Source: Chloroflexus islandicus (lineage in GTDB: Bacteria > Chloroflexota > Chloroflexia > Chloroflexales > Chloroflexaceae). Taken from it: 64,000 bases of DNA. This document shows positions 45,246-54,542 of this stretch, piece after piece. The notes under the pieces were generated by a model. That model saw nothing but the letters and a program-made list of their open reading frames with translations. It was not told the DNA's origin and did no database searches. The translations under genes and the position numbers were made by a program. Position 1 is the stretch's first letter; every line of letters begins with the position of its first letter. The stretch covers positions 1-64,000 of the forward strand of contig NZ_LWQS01000043.1 in assembly GCF_001650695.1 (NCBI RefSeq), given 5' to 3'.

Positions 45246-47762
45246 TTACACCGCCTGCCAGCGCAACCCGCCGGCGTATTGGTGCGTCACCTTGCCATTT
45301 TCACCGATCGCAAACAGGTAGAGCCAGCCGTTGTCGAGCAATTGGCGCACCTGTTCGTGCTTGGCGATGATCGCGGTCATCGCATCGATCGGCGCTTCAA
45401 TCAGCACGTGCAAGCGCATTGGTTCGTGGACGTACTTCTCGCCGTCGTGAACCGACTGCCACGGCAGCCCGACCCGCAGGTCGCCAGCGTTGCCCTCAAG
45501 CACGCCGAGCGTACCGACCACGTTGTGCAGCGTCTTGTTGCCGCTGCCGAAGACCCGGTTATCAACCGTTGAGCCGTAGTATTGCAGGTTGATCCAGCTC
45601 GCCACGATCATCGGTGCGGTAATGATCAGCTCCAGCACACCGAAACCATCGTCCTGCCGCCAATCGTAGTTGTGCAGGAACGAGCGCCCGTCCAGCTTCA
45701 CCCCAGCGGTGCGCTCGCGGGGAGCGGCGATGAACGCGGCGCAGCCGGCCAAGCCCCACTCTGGCCGCACCTGTGACCAGTCTTTGCTGCGCTGGCGCAC
45801 CGCTTGATCGATGTTATCATCCGCCCCAATCTTCAGCAATGCGGCCCGCTCGGCCCGCGCCAACCGTCCGGCAGCGGCCAGATCGGCTTCCAACTGCTTG
45901 AGATCATCGGCGTGGCTGGCCGGCACATCGCCTTTGTCGAAGATGGTCACATCGTCGGTGGTGGTGTCGTGCAAACCGGCCACGAACACCGTATCGGCCG
46001 GAATGTCGATCCCGCGCTGGCGCAGACCGGCCCGCACCGCCGGATCGTTGAGGATCTGCACCGCCACCCGCACGTTCGCTTCGCCGGTGTGGCCGCCGCA
46101 CGCGCCACAATCAAGGCCAGTGGCGTGCGGGTTGTTGACAGTGGTTGAACCGTGGCCGGCCAGCAACACGATGCGGGCAAAGTTGCTGGTCATTGACATC
46201 GCCTTGAGCGCACCCTCGGCGGCGGCAATCCGCTGCTCCAGCGCCATACCAGTCACGCGACCATTGATCGGGCGCGGTTCGAGGCTCGGCTTGACCCGCG
46301 CGCGGGTATCGGCATCGAGGCCGAACGTCGCCGGATGCGGCACCGGCCGGGTGATGCCGAGCGTGTCGAGCAGTAGCTTGCGCAGATAGGCCAAGCCGAC
46401 CGGCCCGACGAAGCCGAAGCACGAGACCGGGCCAAACTTGAACATCCGCCACGCCTTGGCCACGCGCTGGTTCATCGTCCGCTTGGCGATAGCGGCTTCG
46501 ACATCGGCGCTGGCCTTGCCATCAACCGACTCGGCGATCACGAACTGCGGCGTCAACAAGACCGGACACTGCGCACCACCTTGCGTCTCGGCCAGCGGGA
46601 TGTACTCGATCGGGAAGCCGAAGAACCCGGCAAAGCCAATCGTCTCGATCTCGCCGGTCACAGTTTCGAGCGCGCGGCGGAAGATCTCTGAGCGCACGTC
46701 GATGCAGAACGCGGCTTGCGCGCGCTTGCGGGTTGCGGCAGCCGCCGGCGCCGGCGCGCCGAGGCTGGCGAACAACTGGCGCTGGTAGGCCTTCTCGAAG
46801 GCGCGTTGCAGCAAGAGATCGCCGCCGAGCGCCCGCTTGGCCGCTTCGTCCACCTGATCATTGCCCAATTCTCCCTTGCGCTGCTGCCACGCTTCGGCCA
46901 AGCCGGTGCGGGCAAAGCTGCGCCACAACGCCACTTCCCACACCAGCCGGATCGCCAGCAGATCGGTCAAGGTTTGGTCTTGACCGCCGTAGAGTTCGGC
47001 ATTCCAGCGCAGGTAGCGGGCATACCCGGCCCAGCCTTGGATCGACAGCAAGAGGCGGTGGAAGTAGGGCTCAAGACCATTGGCCGGGATCTGCAACAGC
47101 TCAACAGCGGCCACGATCGCCTCTGGCGCGGTCTTGGGCATTTCCTGCAACACGCGCTGGAAGGCGCGCGCGCCACGCACCTGCGGCGTGCGGTCGAAGG
47201 CGGCTTCGGCCCGCCACGCTGCGAAAGCCGGCAGATTGGCCCACGGCGAGCGCCAATAGGACTGGCCCAGATCGAAGTAGGCGCCGGCCCAGTTCGAGAT
47301 TGAGTCGGTGACAATATCGGCCCACGGCGTGCCGGTCAGCTTGGCCGCGACATCGGCCACGGTAGGCAGCGTCTTGATCACCGGTTCCGGAGTGCGGCTG
47401 AGGGCAAACGCCTTCAGCGCCGCCACCGTCGCCGGCGAGCCGGGGAACGGCGCCCCCGCCGCAATCGCCGCCGCCAGATCGTCATCGGTAATGCGCCCGC
47501 TCTGAATGGCCTCAGCATAGAACGTGCGCGGCGCAGTCATCTTGGCGCCGGCCCGCCGCGCCAGCAGTTGGGCCGCCTGCGCAAACGAGTGATCGATCAG
47601 GCCCAAGTAGGGGTTCACGGCGACGAACGTGCGCAACGGCCACAACGGCGCAATCTGGTGCTCGGCCCGCTTGGCCGCCGCGATAACCGCTTCCGCGGTC
47701 AGCTCCCGGATCGGCGCAGCGATAACTGGCAGCGATTGGATATTGGTCTCAACCAGAGTCAT
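45246..47762 (-). CDS. dabA: Inorganic carbon transporter subunit DabA (DUF2309)
   Basis: An 838-aa member of UPF0753/DUF2309, the DabA subunit of the DAB inorganic-carbon accumulation complex. It is a beta-carbonic-anhydrase-like cytoplasmic domain held at the membrane by DabB. The zinc site is visible as Cys353 and Asp355 (CIDVRSE), His537 (LAGHGSTT) and Cys552 (LDCGACGGH). The spacings (2 and 15 residues) are the same as those of the characterised DabA2 zinc ligands. ATG 47762 has GGAGGA seven bases upstream. Likely role: energy-coupled hydration of CO2 to trap bicarbonate in the cell. Confidence 0.93.
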   Translation of the reverse strand: MTLVETNIQSLPVIAAPIRELTAEAVIAAAKRAEHQIAPLWPLRTFVAVNPYLGLIDHSFAQAAQLLARRAGAKMTAPRTFYAEAIQSGRITDDDLAAAIAAGAPFPGSPATVAALKAFALSRTPEPVIKTLPTVADVAAKLTGTPWADIVTDSISNWAGAYFDLGQSYWRSPWANLPAFAAWRAEAAFDRTPQVRGARAFQRVLQEMPKTAPEAIVAAVELLQIPANGLEPYFHRLLLSIQGWAGYARYLRWNAELYGGQDQTLTDLLAIRLVWEVALWRSFARTGLAEAWQQRKGELGNDQVDEAAKRALGGDLLLQRAFEKAYQRQLFASLGAPAPAAAATRKRAQAAFCIDVRSEIFRRALETVTGEIETIGFAGFFGFPIEYIPLAETQGGAQCPVLLTPQFVIAESVDGKASADVEAAIAKRTMNQRVAKAWRMFKFGPVSCFGFVGPVGLAYLRKLLLDTLGITRPVPHPATFGLDADTRARVKPSLEPRPINGRVTGMALEQRIAAAEGALKAMSMTSNFARIVLLAGHGSTTVNNPHATGLDCGACGGHTGEANVRVAVQILNDPAVRAGLRQRGIDIPADTVFVAGLHDTTTDDVTIFDKGDVPASHADDLKQLEADLAAAGRLARAERAALLKIGADDNIDQAVRQRSKDWSQVRPEWGLAGCAAFIAAPRERTAGVKLDGRSFLHNYDWRQDDGFGVLELIITAPMIVASWINLQYYGSTVDNRVFGSGNKTLHNVVGTLGVLEGNAGDLRVGLPWQSVHDGEKYVHEPMRLHVLIEAPIDAMTAIIAKHEQVRQLLDNGWLYLFAIGENGKVTHQYAGGLRWQAV

Positions 47763-47838
47763 TGGCGCATCCTCCATACGTGATATTGCAATCTCTTATC
47801 AGTCAGGGTCTATGCGTGTGGATCCGTGCCCCATTCCA

Positions 47839-49413
47839 TCACCGCGCCAACCGGAGCGTATCGAGCACCCGGTCAAACAGCGCATTAGCGTAGAAGCCGT
47901 GCTTGAGATGGACATAGAACGCGCGCCACGCCGGCAGATTGGCGAGCGCCGGCAAAAAGGCGCTGAACGCCATCACCGCAACGAAGATGACCACCGCCGC
48001 GATCATCGCGACCATCACCGGCATGCTCAGCGCCGGATAAACCGCCACCGCCCCGCCGAGCAAGGCCTCAGCGGCCACTTCGAGCGCGAAGAAGGCAAGC
48101 GTCACCAAGACTGCCATCCCCATTGTGCGCGCGATAACGTAGAGGGGCGCTTTGCCGGTCGTACCCTTAACCAATAGGTAAGCGACAGCCGCCATAAAGA
48201 TCGTGACCATCGCCGTCTCACCGGGCCGCTTGGTAATATCGATCCCGATCGCAGTCGCCACCGCGACAAACATCGCCACCGCCACCGCCATATTCGCCAG
48301 CAACGCCAGCGGGTTCGGCGCCTTATCCAGCTTCTGCGCGCCAGTATTGCGCACGTACTCGATAATGCTGCCCGACGAGAGGAAGGCGTGGGCCTTGTAG
48401 CACGAGTGGGCAATCAGGTGCATAATCGCCACCGTGTGCGCGCCAAAACCGCACAGCATCAACATAAAGCCCATGTGCGCCGCGCTGGAGTAAGCCAGCG
48501 ACACCTTGACGCTGCTCTGGGTAATCATCGATGACGAGGCGAAGATGGCGGTAAAGCCACCGAGCACGATCAGTAAGATAAGCGCCGGCGTCGACAAGAA
48601 GACCAGCTCGCCAAACCGCACCACCAAGAAGATGCCAGCGTTAAGCAGACCAGCGTGCAGCAGAGCTGACACCGGCGTCGGCGTCTCCATCACCTCGAGC
48701 AACCAGCCATGGAAGGGGAACATTGCCGACTTCAGCGCCGCCGCGATCACAATCAAGATGGCGGCGGTTGCAGCGCCAGCCGGGATCACACCCGACGCCA
48801 ACGCCGCACTGGTCGCGTCACGGAGCTGGCCCAAATCGGTCGTACCGAAGGTTTGCGCCAGCAGCACCGCTGCGCTAATCAGCGCCACATCGCCAACGCG
48901 GGCCACGATAAACTTCTTGCCCGCTGCCCGGATCGCGCGTGGCCGATCGGGGTAAAACACCAGCAGCTCGTGCAGAGCAAGGCTCATCGCAATCCACGCT
49001 GCCACCAACTGCCAGAGATTGCCGGCCATCACCATCAACAGCACGGCGCTGACCGTCAGGTACAAACGGATGAAAAAGAGCTTCTGGCGCGGATCACCAT
49101 CGAGATAGTTCCGGCTAAACTGGATCAACAACGCGCCCAGCAGCGTCACCAACCACGACATCATCACACTGAGCGCATCGAGGCGCAGCGACAGCCCCAC
49201 CTCGCCAATCCCGATCAACGGGCTGACCTGCGGGCCAGTGGTCAAGACCACGATCCCCAATGTGAGCATCAAGCCAAACGCGCCAATGCTCACCGCCCGC
49301 CCAACCTGAAACACCAGCTCAACCGAACGCAACAGGTTGAGCGCCGCCAACAGCGCCACAACCGCCAACGATAGCGGCGCAAGATATCCCAGAAGCGCCA
49401 ACATCCCATCCAT
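47839..49413 (-). CDS. dabB: Inorganic carbon transporter membrane subunit DabB
   Basis: A 524-aa protein of the proton-conducting transporter family (NuoL/MrpA-like) with about 13 helices. The channel segment LKSAMFPFHGWLLEVMETPTPVSALLHAG (near residue 220-250) keeps the conserved Lys. Next to dabA, with 76 bases between, it should be DabB, which couples cation flow to CO2 hydration by DabA, and not a true complex I subunit. A GGAGG ribosome site lies before the ATG at 49413. The order dabB-dabA matches known dab operons. Confidence 0.92.
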   Translation of the reverse strand: MDGMLALLGYLAPLSLAVVALLAALNLLRSVELVFQVGRAVSIGAFGLMLTLGIVVLTTGPQVSPLIGIGEVGLSLRLDALSVMMSWLVTLLGALLIQFSRNYLDGDPRQKLFFIRLYLTVSAVLLMVMAGNLWQLVAAWIAMSLALHELLVFYPDRPRAIRAAGKKFIVARVGDVALISAAVLLAQTFGTTDLGQLRDATSAALASGVIPAGAATAAILIVIAAALKSAMFPFHGWLLEVMETPTPVSALLHAGLLNAGIFLVVRFGELVFLSTPALILLIVLGGFTAIFASSSMITQSSVKVSLAYSSAAHMGFMLMLCGFGAHTVAIMHLIAHSCYKAHAFLSSGSIIEYVRNTGAQKLDKAPNPLALLANMAVAVAMFVAVATAIGIDITKRPGETAMVTIFMAAVAYLLVKGTTGKAPLYVIARTMGMAVLVTLAFFALEVAAEALLGGAVAVYPALSMPVMVAMIAAVVIFVAVMAFSAFLPALANLPAWRAFYVHLKHGFYANALFDRVLDTLRLAR

Positions 49414-49452
49414 ACCGTCGTTACCTCCCTGTGTATCAATGGTCGATAGTTG

Positions 49453-49472
49453 GATAGTATCATGCGGCTATC
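49453..49472. promoter_or_regulatory. Possible regulator-binding palindrome upstream of dabB
   Basis: GATAG and CTATC flank ten bases, 40 bases upstream of the dabB start. Another GATAG lies nearby (49445-49449). Divergent LysR regulators often bind such interrupted palindromes, but this is inference. Confidence 0.35.
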
Positions 49473-49519
49473 AATCAGTAAAATATATGTTTTTGCAAAA
49501 TACGTTCGTTTTGATAGAA

Positions 49520-50024
49520 TATTTAACGAGGGGTCATTGCAGCAGCGCATGCAATCTGGCATACTGGTGGTGGATGGGGCGCACGGCATCTATCCCACCG
49601 CAGGATGCAAGGGCGGACAGAACCTGTGATCGCAAATGCGGTTGATGGCGTTGGGATGCGGTGGTTTGCCCCCACCCCCAGCCCCTCCCCCGCTGGGTTC
49701 AAGAGCGGACAGAACAGATGAGCATAGATGCGGTTGATGGCGTTGGGATGCGGTGGTTTGCCCCCACCCCCAGCCCCTCCCTCGCTGGGGGAGGGGTGAT
49801 GGGGAGTGCAGCACGGGGCTTTACGGTATCGCACAGCGATCCACGGTTGCAATCGATCACATGGTCTGCCCGCTCCTCAACTCACTGGTGCGGGAGAGGG
49901 GAGCGTAGAACCGAGCGTTGAGGCATCGCACAGCGATCGACAGTTCCATGTTCTGTCCGCACCTCAACAACGCAGGGCAGGAACCGCACAGCCGTGCGGT
50001 ATTACGGTAGGCATATCAAAAATT
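49520..50024. repeat. Repeat-bearing spacer between dabB and the LysR gene
   Basis: No gene seen. A unit beginning ATGCGGTTGATGGCGTTGGG occurs at 49636 and again at 49728 (92-base spacing), each followed by a C-rich block (CCCCCACCCCCAGCCCCTCC). A copy of the GC palindrome (ACCGCACAGCCGTGCGGT) lies at 49982-49999. The LysR gene has no clear ribosome site. Confidence 0.7.
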
Positions 50025-50906
50025 ATGTTGAATTATCATCATTTGCGGTATTTCTGGATCGTGGCCCACGAAGGCAACCTCACCCGGGCCGCGCGCAAGC
50101 ACAACATCGCCCAATCGGCGCTGTCGATGCAGATCAGCGCGCTCGAAGATTATCTGGGCCAACCACTGTTCGAGCGAGTGGGTCGCCGGTTGGTGCTGAC
50201 CGAAGCCGGCCATATTGCACTCGACTTTGCCGATGCGATCTTCGCCAAAGGCGATGAACTGCTCGGCACCTTTGGCCGCTTGGCCGAGACCCAGCAAAAG
50301 GTATTGCGCGTCGGCGCGCTGTCTACCCTCTCGCGCAATTTTCAGGTGCGCTTTCTGCGCCCGCTGCTGATCGATCTCGATATCAAGGTCATCATTCGCT
50401 CTGGCGCGCTCGATGACCTGCTCAACAGCCTCAAGCTGTACGATCTCGATGTGGTGCTGTCGGATGTGGCGCCTCCCCGCGATCAGTCCTCGCCGTGGAT
50501 CATTCACGTGATCGACACGCAGCCGGTGGGCTTGATCGGCCATCCCCGCGCTGACCGGTATCAGAAACCAATTGACGAATTATTACGCACCGAGCCGCTC
50601 GTCGTGCCTTCGCCCGAATCGACGGTACGCGCCGGCTTCGACGCTCTGATGCACCGTTTAGGCATTGAACCGTGGATCGTGGCCGAAGCTGACGACATGG
50701 CCATGCTGCGGTTGATGGCGCGCGAACACAGCGGCTTGTCGGTGATGCCGCCAATCGTGGTCAAAGATGAACTCGACAACGGGATGCTGGTCGAGTATGC
50801 CGATTTGCCCGATCTCGCCGAGACCTTTTGCGCGATTACCCTTGTCCGGCGCTTCCCCAACCCGTTGTTAAGTCTTGTGTTGCCGAAACCGGCAGCGCCG
50901 GAATAG
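50025..50906 (+). CDS. LysR-family regulator, NhaR-like
   Basis: A 293-aa LysR-type regulator. The DNA-binding domain (MLNYHHLRYFWIVAHEGNLTRAARKHNIAQSALSMQI, residues 1-60) closely resembles NhaR-type proteins. The rest is the two-lobed sensor domain. Being divergent from dabBA, it is a good candidate to control carbon uptake, in response to bicarbonate, pH or Na+. A longer frame starts at 49806 but runs through repeats, so ATG 50025 is used. The next gene begins on the very next base after its stop. Confidence 0.9.
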   Translation: MLNYHHLRYFWIVAHEGNLTRAARKHNIAQSALSMQISALEDYLGQPLFERVGRRLVLTEAGHIALDFADAIFAKGDELLGTFGRLAETQQKVLRVGALSTLSRNFQVRFLRPLLIDLDIKVIIRSGALDDLLNSLKLYDLDVVLSDVAPPRDQSSPWIIHVIDTQPVGLIGHPRADRYQKPIDELLRTEPLVVPSPESTVRAGFDALMHRLGIEPWIVAEADDMAMLRLMAREHSGLSVMPPIVVKDELDNGMLVEYADLPDLAETFCAITLVRRFPNPLLSLVLPKPAAPE

Positions 50907-53546
50907 ATGATGGCAACTATGACACCTACCCTTTTGATCAGCAAGATCATCCCACCGCGGCCCGCGCCTTCCACGATCGCGCGCCCGCACTTGGTGGCGC
51001 GCCTGAACGAAGGGCTGGCTGAGCAGCGCCGGCTGAGTCTGATCGCCGCCCCCGCCGGCTATGGCAAGACCACGCTCGCCGCCGCGTGGGCCGCGCAATG
51101 TTCCTGCCCCATCGCGTGGCTGGCGCTCGACGAAACTGACGACGACCCAATCCGGTTTGGCCTCTATTTCGTGGCGGCGCTGCAACGAGTCTACCCGCAG
51201 CTTGGAAATGACTTGCTGCCCATCTTGCGCGCCGGCCAATTCCCGCCCCCCGCAATCTTCGCGGCCACGATCCTCAACGAGCTTGCCACCCTCAACGAGG
51301 TTCTGGTCTGCGTGCTCGACGACTTCCACCTGATCCACGATCCGGCGATCTTGACGCTGGCCGAGCAGGTGTTAGCCCACGCGACGCCATCGTTCCACCT
51401 GATGCTCGTCACCCGCGAAGATCCGGCTATGCCGTTGGCCCGCTGGCGCGCGCGCAACCAGCTCACCGAGGTGCGCGCAGCCGATTTACGGTTTGACCGC
51501 GCCGAAACGATCGCCCTTCTCTGCGAACGGATGCGGTTGGCGTTAGATGACGCCGCTCTCGATCAGGTGCTCGAACGCACTGAGGGATGGCCGGCAGGGG
51601 TGCAACTCGCCGGATTATCATTGCAAGGGTCGCCCGATCCGGCCCGGTTGGTGGCGGAACTGAGCGGTTCACATCGGTTCATGCTCGGTTATCTTACTGA
51701 AGAGGTGCTGGCCCGCCAGCCGCCCGCTGTGCAAGAGTTTCTCTTGCAAACCTCCATCCTCGACCGGTTCACCAGCGAGTTGTGCGATGCCGTCACTGGC
51801 CGGACAGACAGCGCCGCGCTGATTGACTATCTCGTAGCCGCCAACCTGTTCCTCGTGCCGCAAGACCATACCGGCACGTGGCACCGCTATCACCGCCTGT
51901 TCGCCGAACTCTTGCAGACGCACCTGCGGCGCCGCTATCCCTCGCTCATTGCTCGGCTGCATCAACGCGCCAGTCATTGGCACGAAACGCAAGGCAGGCC
52001 GGTTGAGGCGATCGATCACGCGCTGGCCGCCAACGAGCAAGAACGGGTCATTGCGCTGCTCGAACGCCATGGCTGGGTATTGTTGAATGCCGGCTATACT
52101 CACGCCCTTGAACGTTGGTTGCACGCTTTGCCGGACGGCTGCCTTCAAACCAGCCCGCGCCTCTGCCTCGACTTCGGCTGGATGCGGCTCTTGCGCGGCC
52201 AGCTTGAACAGGTGGAGCCACTGCTCATACAGGCAGAAACCGCCTTCGCTGCCCAACCGCCTGCCAATGACGCGGCGCTACGGGCAGAGAGCTTGGCCTT
52301 GCGCGCCAATCTGAACCAAACGGTTGGGCGAATCACAGAAGCCATTACGGCGGCTGAGGCGAGTTTGGCAGCCAACCCCACCGGCAACGAACGAGTCGCC
52401 GGATTGGCGGCGCTGGCATTAGGTGGGGCCTACCGCCAGTTGCCCGACTTTACCAACGCCGTCGCCGCATTGCAACGCGCAGCGCAATCGGCGCGCACCG
52501 CCGGCGATCCCGTTACCGAAATGCTGGCGGTGGCGCACCTCACGCTGCTCGCAACGCAATACGGGCATTTGCGCCTCGCGGCGGCCACCGCCACCGCAGC
52601 GATCCAGCATCTAGAGCACAGCCAAACTGCGCCGCCGCCGATCTTTGGCGCAGTCTACGGCGCATTGGGGCTAGTGTTGTACGAATGGAACGATCTTCCC
52701 CGCAGCCGTGCATACCTTGAGCAAAGCATTCATTTGGGGACGTTAGCGGCGCACAATGCTTCGGTGATCTACAGCCAATGCACGCTTGCCCGCCTCTTGC
52801 AATCTGAAGGCGATCTGGCTGGAGCTGCCCACATCCTAGCCACTGCTGAAACATTGCTTGGACAAGGTGCGCCAGCGTGGGTGCGGCCCGAACTGCTTGC
52901 GCAACAGGTTGCACTAGCGCTGGCCACCGGCGACCTCGCCACCGCGACGGCGCACCTCCGGCGCTGCGGCATCACGCCTGATGAACCGGCCACCCATCGT
53001 ACCCTGCTCATCCATCTAAGCTGGTTGCGTCTGCTGCTGGCGCAACGCGATCCGCGCGCCGCCGATGTAGCCCAACACCTGATCAGTGTCGCCGAGACGA
53101 CCGGACGGTACGATATCTTACTGCGCACCCTTATCCTGAGCGCGCAATGCCGCCAGCACGACCAGCCAACCGCGACGCGCCTGCTCAACCGCGCGCTCGC
53201 GATTGCCGAAGCGGAAGGCTATGTCCGCATCTTCCTTGAAGCCGGCGAGGCGATCAGCAATCTGCTGCGCCAGATTGATTGCCCGCCATGGCTGGCGATC
53301 CATCTGCCGTCACCGGCGCCAGCAGCGCCCCGCCAGATAACCGCCGCCGGCTTTGAACCGCTGAGCGAACGCGAAGCGACCGTGCTGCGCTTATTGGCGC
53401 AAGGTCTGACCTATGCCGCGATCGCCGAGCACTTGGTTATCAGCGTCAACACCGTGCGCTTCCACGTCAAGACCATCTACGGCAAACTGGCGGCCAACAA
53501 CCGCACCCACGCCGTGGCGCGCGCGCGTGAGCTTGGCTGGCTGTAG
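50907..53546 (+). CDS. MalT-like ATP-dependent LuxR-family regulator
   Basis: An 879-aa STAND-type regulator. The N-terminal NTPase has Walker A APAGYGKTT near residue 48 and Walker B VLVCVLDDFHLI. A winged-helix and a long TPR-like helical region follow. Residues about 810-879 are a LuxR helix-turn-helix (LSEREATVLRLLAQGLTYAAIAEHLVISVNTVRFHV). It should oligomerise on an inducer with ATP and switch on nearby genes. It starts right after the LysR stop; ATGs at 50907, 50910 and 50919 are all possible. A good terminator follows. Confidence 0.92.
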   Translation: MMATMTPTLLISKIIPPRPAPSTIARPHLVARLNEGLAEQRRLSLIAAPAGYGKTTLAAAWAAQCSCPIAWLALDETDDDPIRFGLYFVAALQRVYPQLGNDLLPILRAGQFPPPAIFAATILNELATLNEVLVCVLDDFHLIHDPAILTLAEQVLAHATPSFHLMLVTREDPAMPLARWRARNQLTEVRAADLRFDRAETIALLCERMRLALDDAALDQVLERTEGWPAGVQLAGLSLQGSPDPARLVAELSGSHRFMLGYLTEEVLARQPPAVQEFLLQTSILDRFTSELCDAVTGRTDSAALIDYLVAANLFLVPQDHTGTWHRYHRLFAELLQTHLRRRYPSLIARLHQRASHWHETQGRPVEAIDHALAANEQERVIALLERHGWVLLNAGYTHALERWLHALPDGCLQTSPRLCLDFGWMRLLRGQLEQVEPLLIQAETAFAAQPPANDAALRAESLALRANLNQTVGRITEAITAAEASLAANPTGNERVAGLAALALGGAYRQLPDFTNAVAALQRAAQSARTAGDPVTEMLAVAHLTLLATQYGHLRLAAATATAAIQHLEHSQTAPPPIFGAVYGALGLVLYEWNDLPRSRAYLEQSIHLGTLAAHNASVIYSQCTLARLLQSEGDLAGAAHILATAETLLGQGAPAWVRPELLAQQVALALATGDLATATAHLRRCGITPDEPATHRTLLIHLSWLRLLLAQRDPRAADVAQHLISVAETTGRYDILLRTLILSAQCRQHDQPTATRLLNRALAIAEAEGYVRIFLEAGEAISNLLRQIDCPPWLAIHLPSPAPAAPRQITAAGFEPLSEREATVLRLLAQGLTYAAIAEHLVISVNTVRFHVKTIYGKLAANNRTHAVARARELGWL

Positions 53547-53571
53547 CGCACAACTACATCATTTCCGCCGC

Positions 53572-53604
53572 ACGGACTACATCTTCGTGTAGTCCGTTTT
53601 GTTT
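53572..53604 (+). terminator. Intrinsic terminator after the MalT-like gene
   Basis: ACGGACTACA pairs perfectly with TGTAGTCCGT (10 bp) around TCTTCG, followed by TTTGTTT. This is one of only two U-tract terminators I could find in the window. Confidence 0.9.
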
Positions 53605-53646
53605 GGCCCAGAGATACACTGGAGCCAACACGAAAGGAAGCGCGCA

Positions 53647-53937
53647 ATGAACAGCCACCCCACCATTGCTGATCAGCAACCGTACTGCCTCATCCTGCGC
53701 GGACGGATTGACGAAGAGTTTGTGATCGCCTGTTGCCCGCCGGGAGCTGTCTTGAGCTACGCCGGCGCGACCAGCCGTATCGCGCCGATCCAGACCGATC
53801 AGGCCGGCATCCTCGGTCTCTTGCGCCACCTGCACAATCTGGGATACGTGATACTAGCCTTCACGCACGAAGAAGGAGCATCATTATGCCGGCCCAACCC
53901 ATCTCCCGCCGCCGCTTCCTCACAGTCGCCGGTCTGA
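53647..53937 (+). CDS. Small hypothetical protein
   Basis: A 96-aa protein whose first 75 residues look well ordered (YCLILRGRIDEEFVIACC...TDQAGILGLLRHLHNLGYVILAF). The pattern of a strand pair, then a DQAxLxGLLxxLxxLG helix and a final strand, resembles small single-domain proteins often found beside MalT-like regulators in Chloroflexota. I recall that pattern only loosely. The ATG at 53647 follows AGGAAG. Its last 52 bases overlap the flavodoxin gene and encode an unstructured tail. Confidence 0.65.
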   Translation: MNSHPTIADQQPYCLILRGRIDEEFVIACCPPGAVLSYAGATSRIAPIQTDQAGILGLLRHLHNLGYVILAFTHEEGASLCRPNPSPAAASSQSPV

Positions 53938-54527
53938 GCGTTGCCGGCGCGACGCTGGCCGGCGCCGGATTAACGGTTGCCGCAACCCAAACGCCAGTGA
54001 TTGACCACCCTACCGTCACCTTAGAAGGAGCAACTCCGATGAGCAAACGCATTCTCGTGACGTATGCCACCCGCGCCGGTTCGACTGCCGAAATTGCCGC
54101 CGCGATCGGTGAAAGCCTTGCTGCGCGCGGCTATGCCGTCGATGTCAAACCGGTGAACGAGCAACCGGCGTTGGCAGGCTATACCACGGTGATTATCGGC
54201 AGCGCGATTCGCATTGGCAACTGGTTGCCTGAGGCGATCGAGTTCGTGAAGAGACATCAGGCCACCCTGAGCGGGCTACCGGTCGCGCTCTTCACCGTTC
54301 ACCTGCGCAACACCGGCGATGATGAAGCTAGCCAAACCGCCCGCACCGCCTATCTCAACGCCGTGCAACCGTTCGTGCCACACGCCGAAACGGTCTATTT
54401 CAGCGGCAAGATGGACTTCAGCCGCCTGTCGTGGCTTGACCGGATGATTGCCAAGATGGTTGGCGCGGTCGAGACCGATGAACGCGATTGGAACCAGATC
54501 CGCGGCTGGTTGCCGGTAGGATTGTGA
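53886..54527 (+). CDS. Flavodoxin-domain protein with Tat leader (HemG-like)
   Basis: A 213-aa protein. Residues 1-35 are a twin-arginine signal (ISRRRFLTVAGLSVAGATLAGAG). The rest is a flavodoxin-like domain of the HemG/protoporphyrinogen-oxidase group: FMN phosphate loop TYATRAGSTAEIA, then IIGSAIRIGNW and LFTVHL. Two starts are credible. ATG 53886 has AGGAG, and an internal ATG at 54039 has GAAGGAG eight bases before it and would give a cytoplasmic 162-aa flavodoxin (MSKRILVTYATRAGST). An exported and an internal form from one gene is possible. Electron partners are unknown. Confidence 0.82.
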   Translation: MPAQPISRRRFLTVAGLSVAGATLAGAGLTVAATQTPVIDHPTVTLEGATPMSKRILVTYATRAGSTAEIAAAIGESLAARGYAVDVKPVNEQPALAGYTTVIIGSAIRIGNWLPEAIEFVKRHQATLSGLPVALFTVHLRNTGDDEASQTARTAYLNAVQPFVPHAETVYFSGKMDFSRLSWLDRMIAKMVGAVETDERDWNQIRGWLPVGL

Positions 54528-54542
54528 CCTGAGGAGACGATC

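Noticed and set aside
44926-45370. Small frames inside the palindrome array
   Set aside because: They encode repeated RTAVRLYN-like words from the array and lack coding features.
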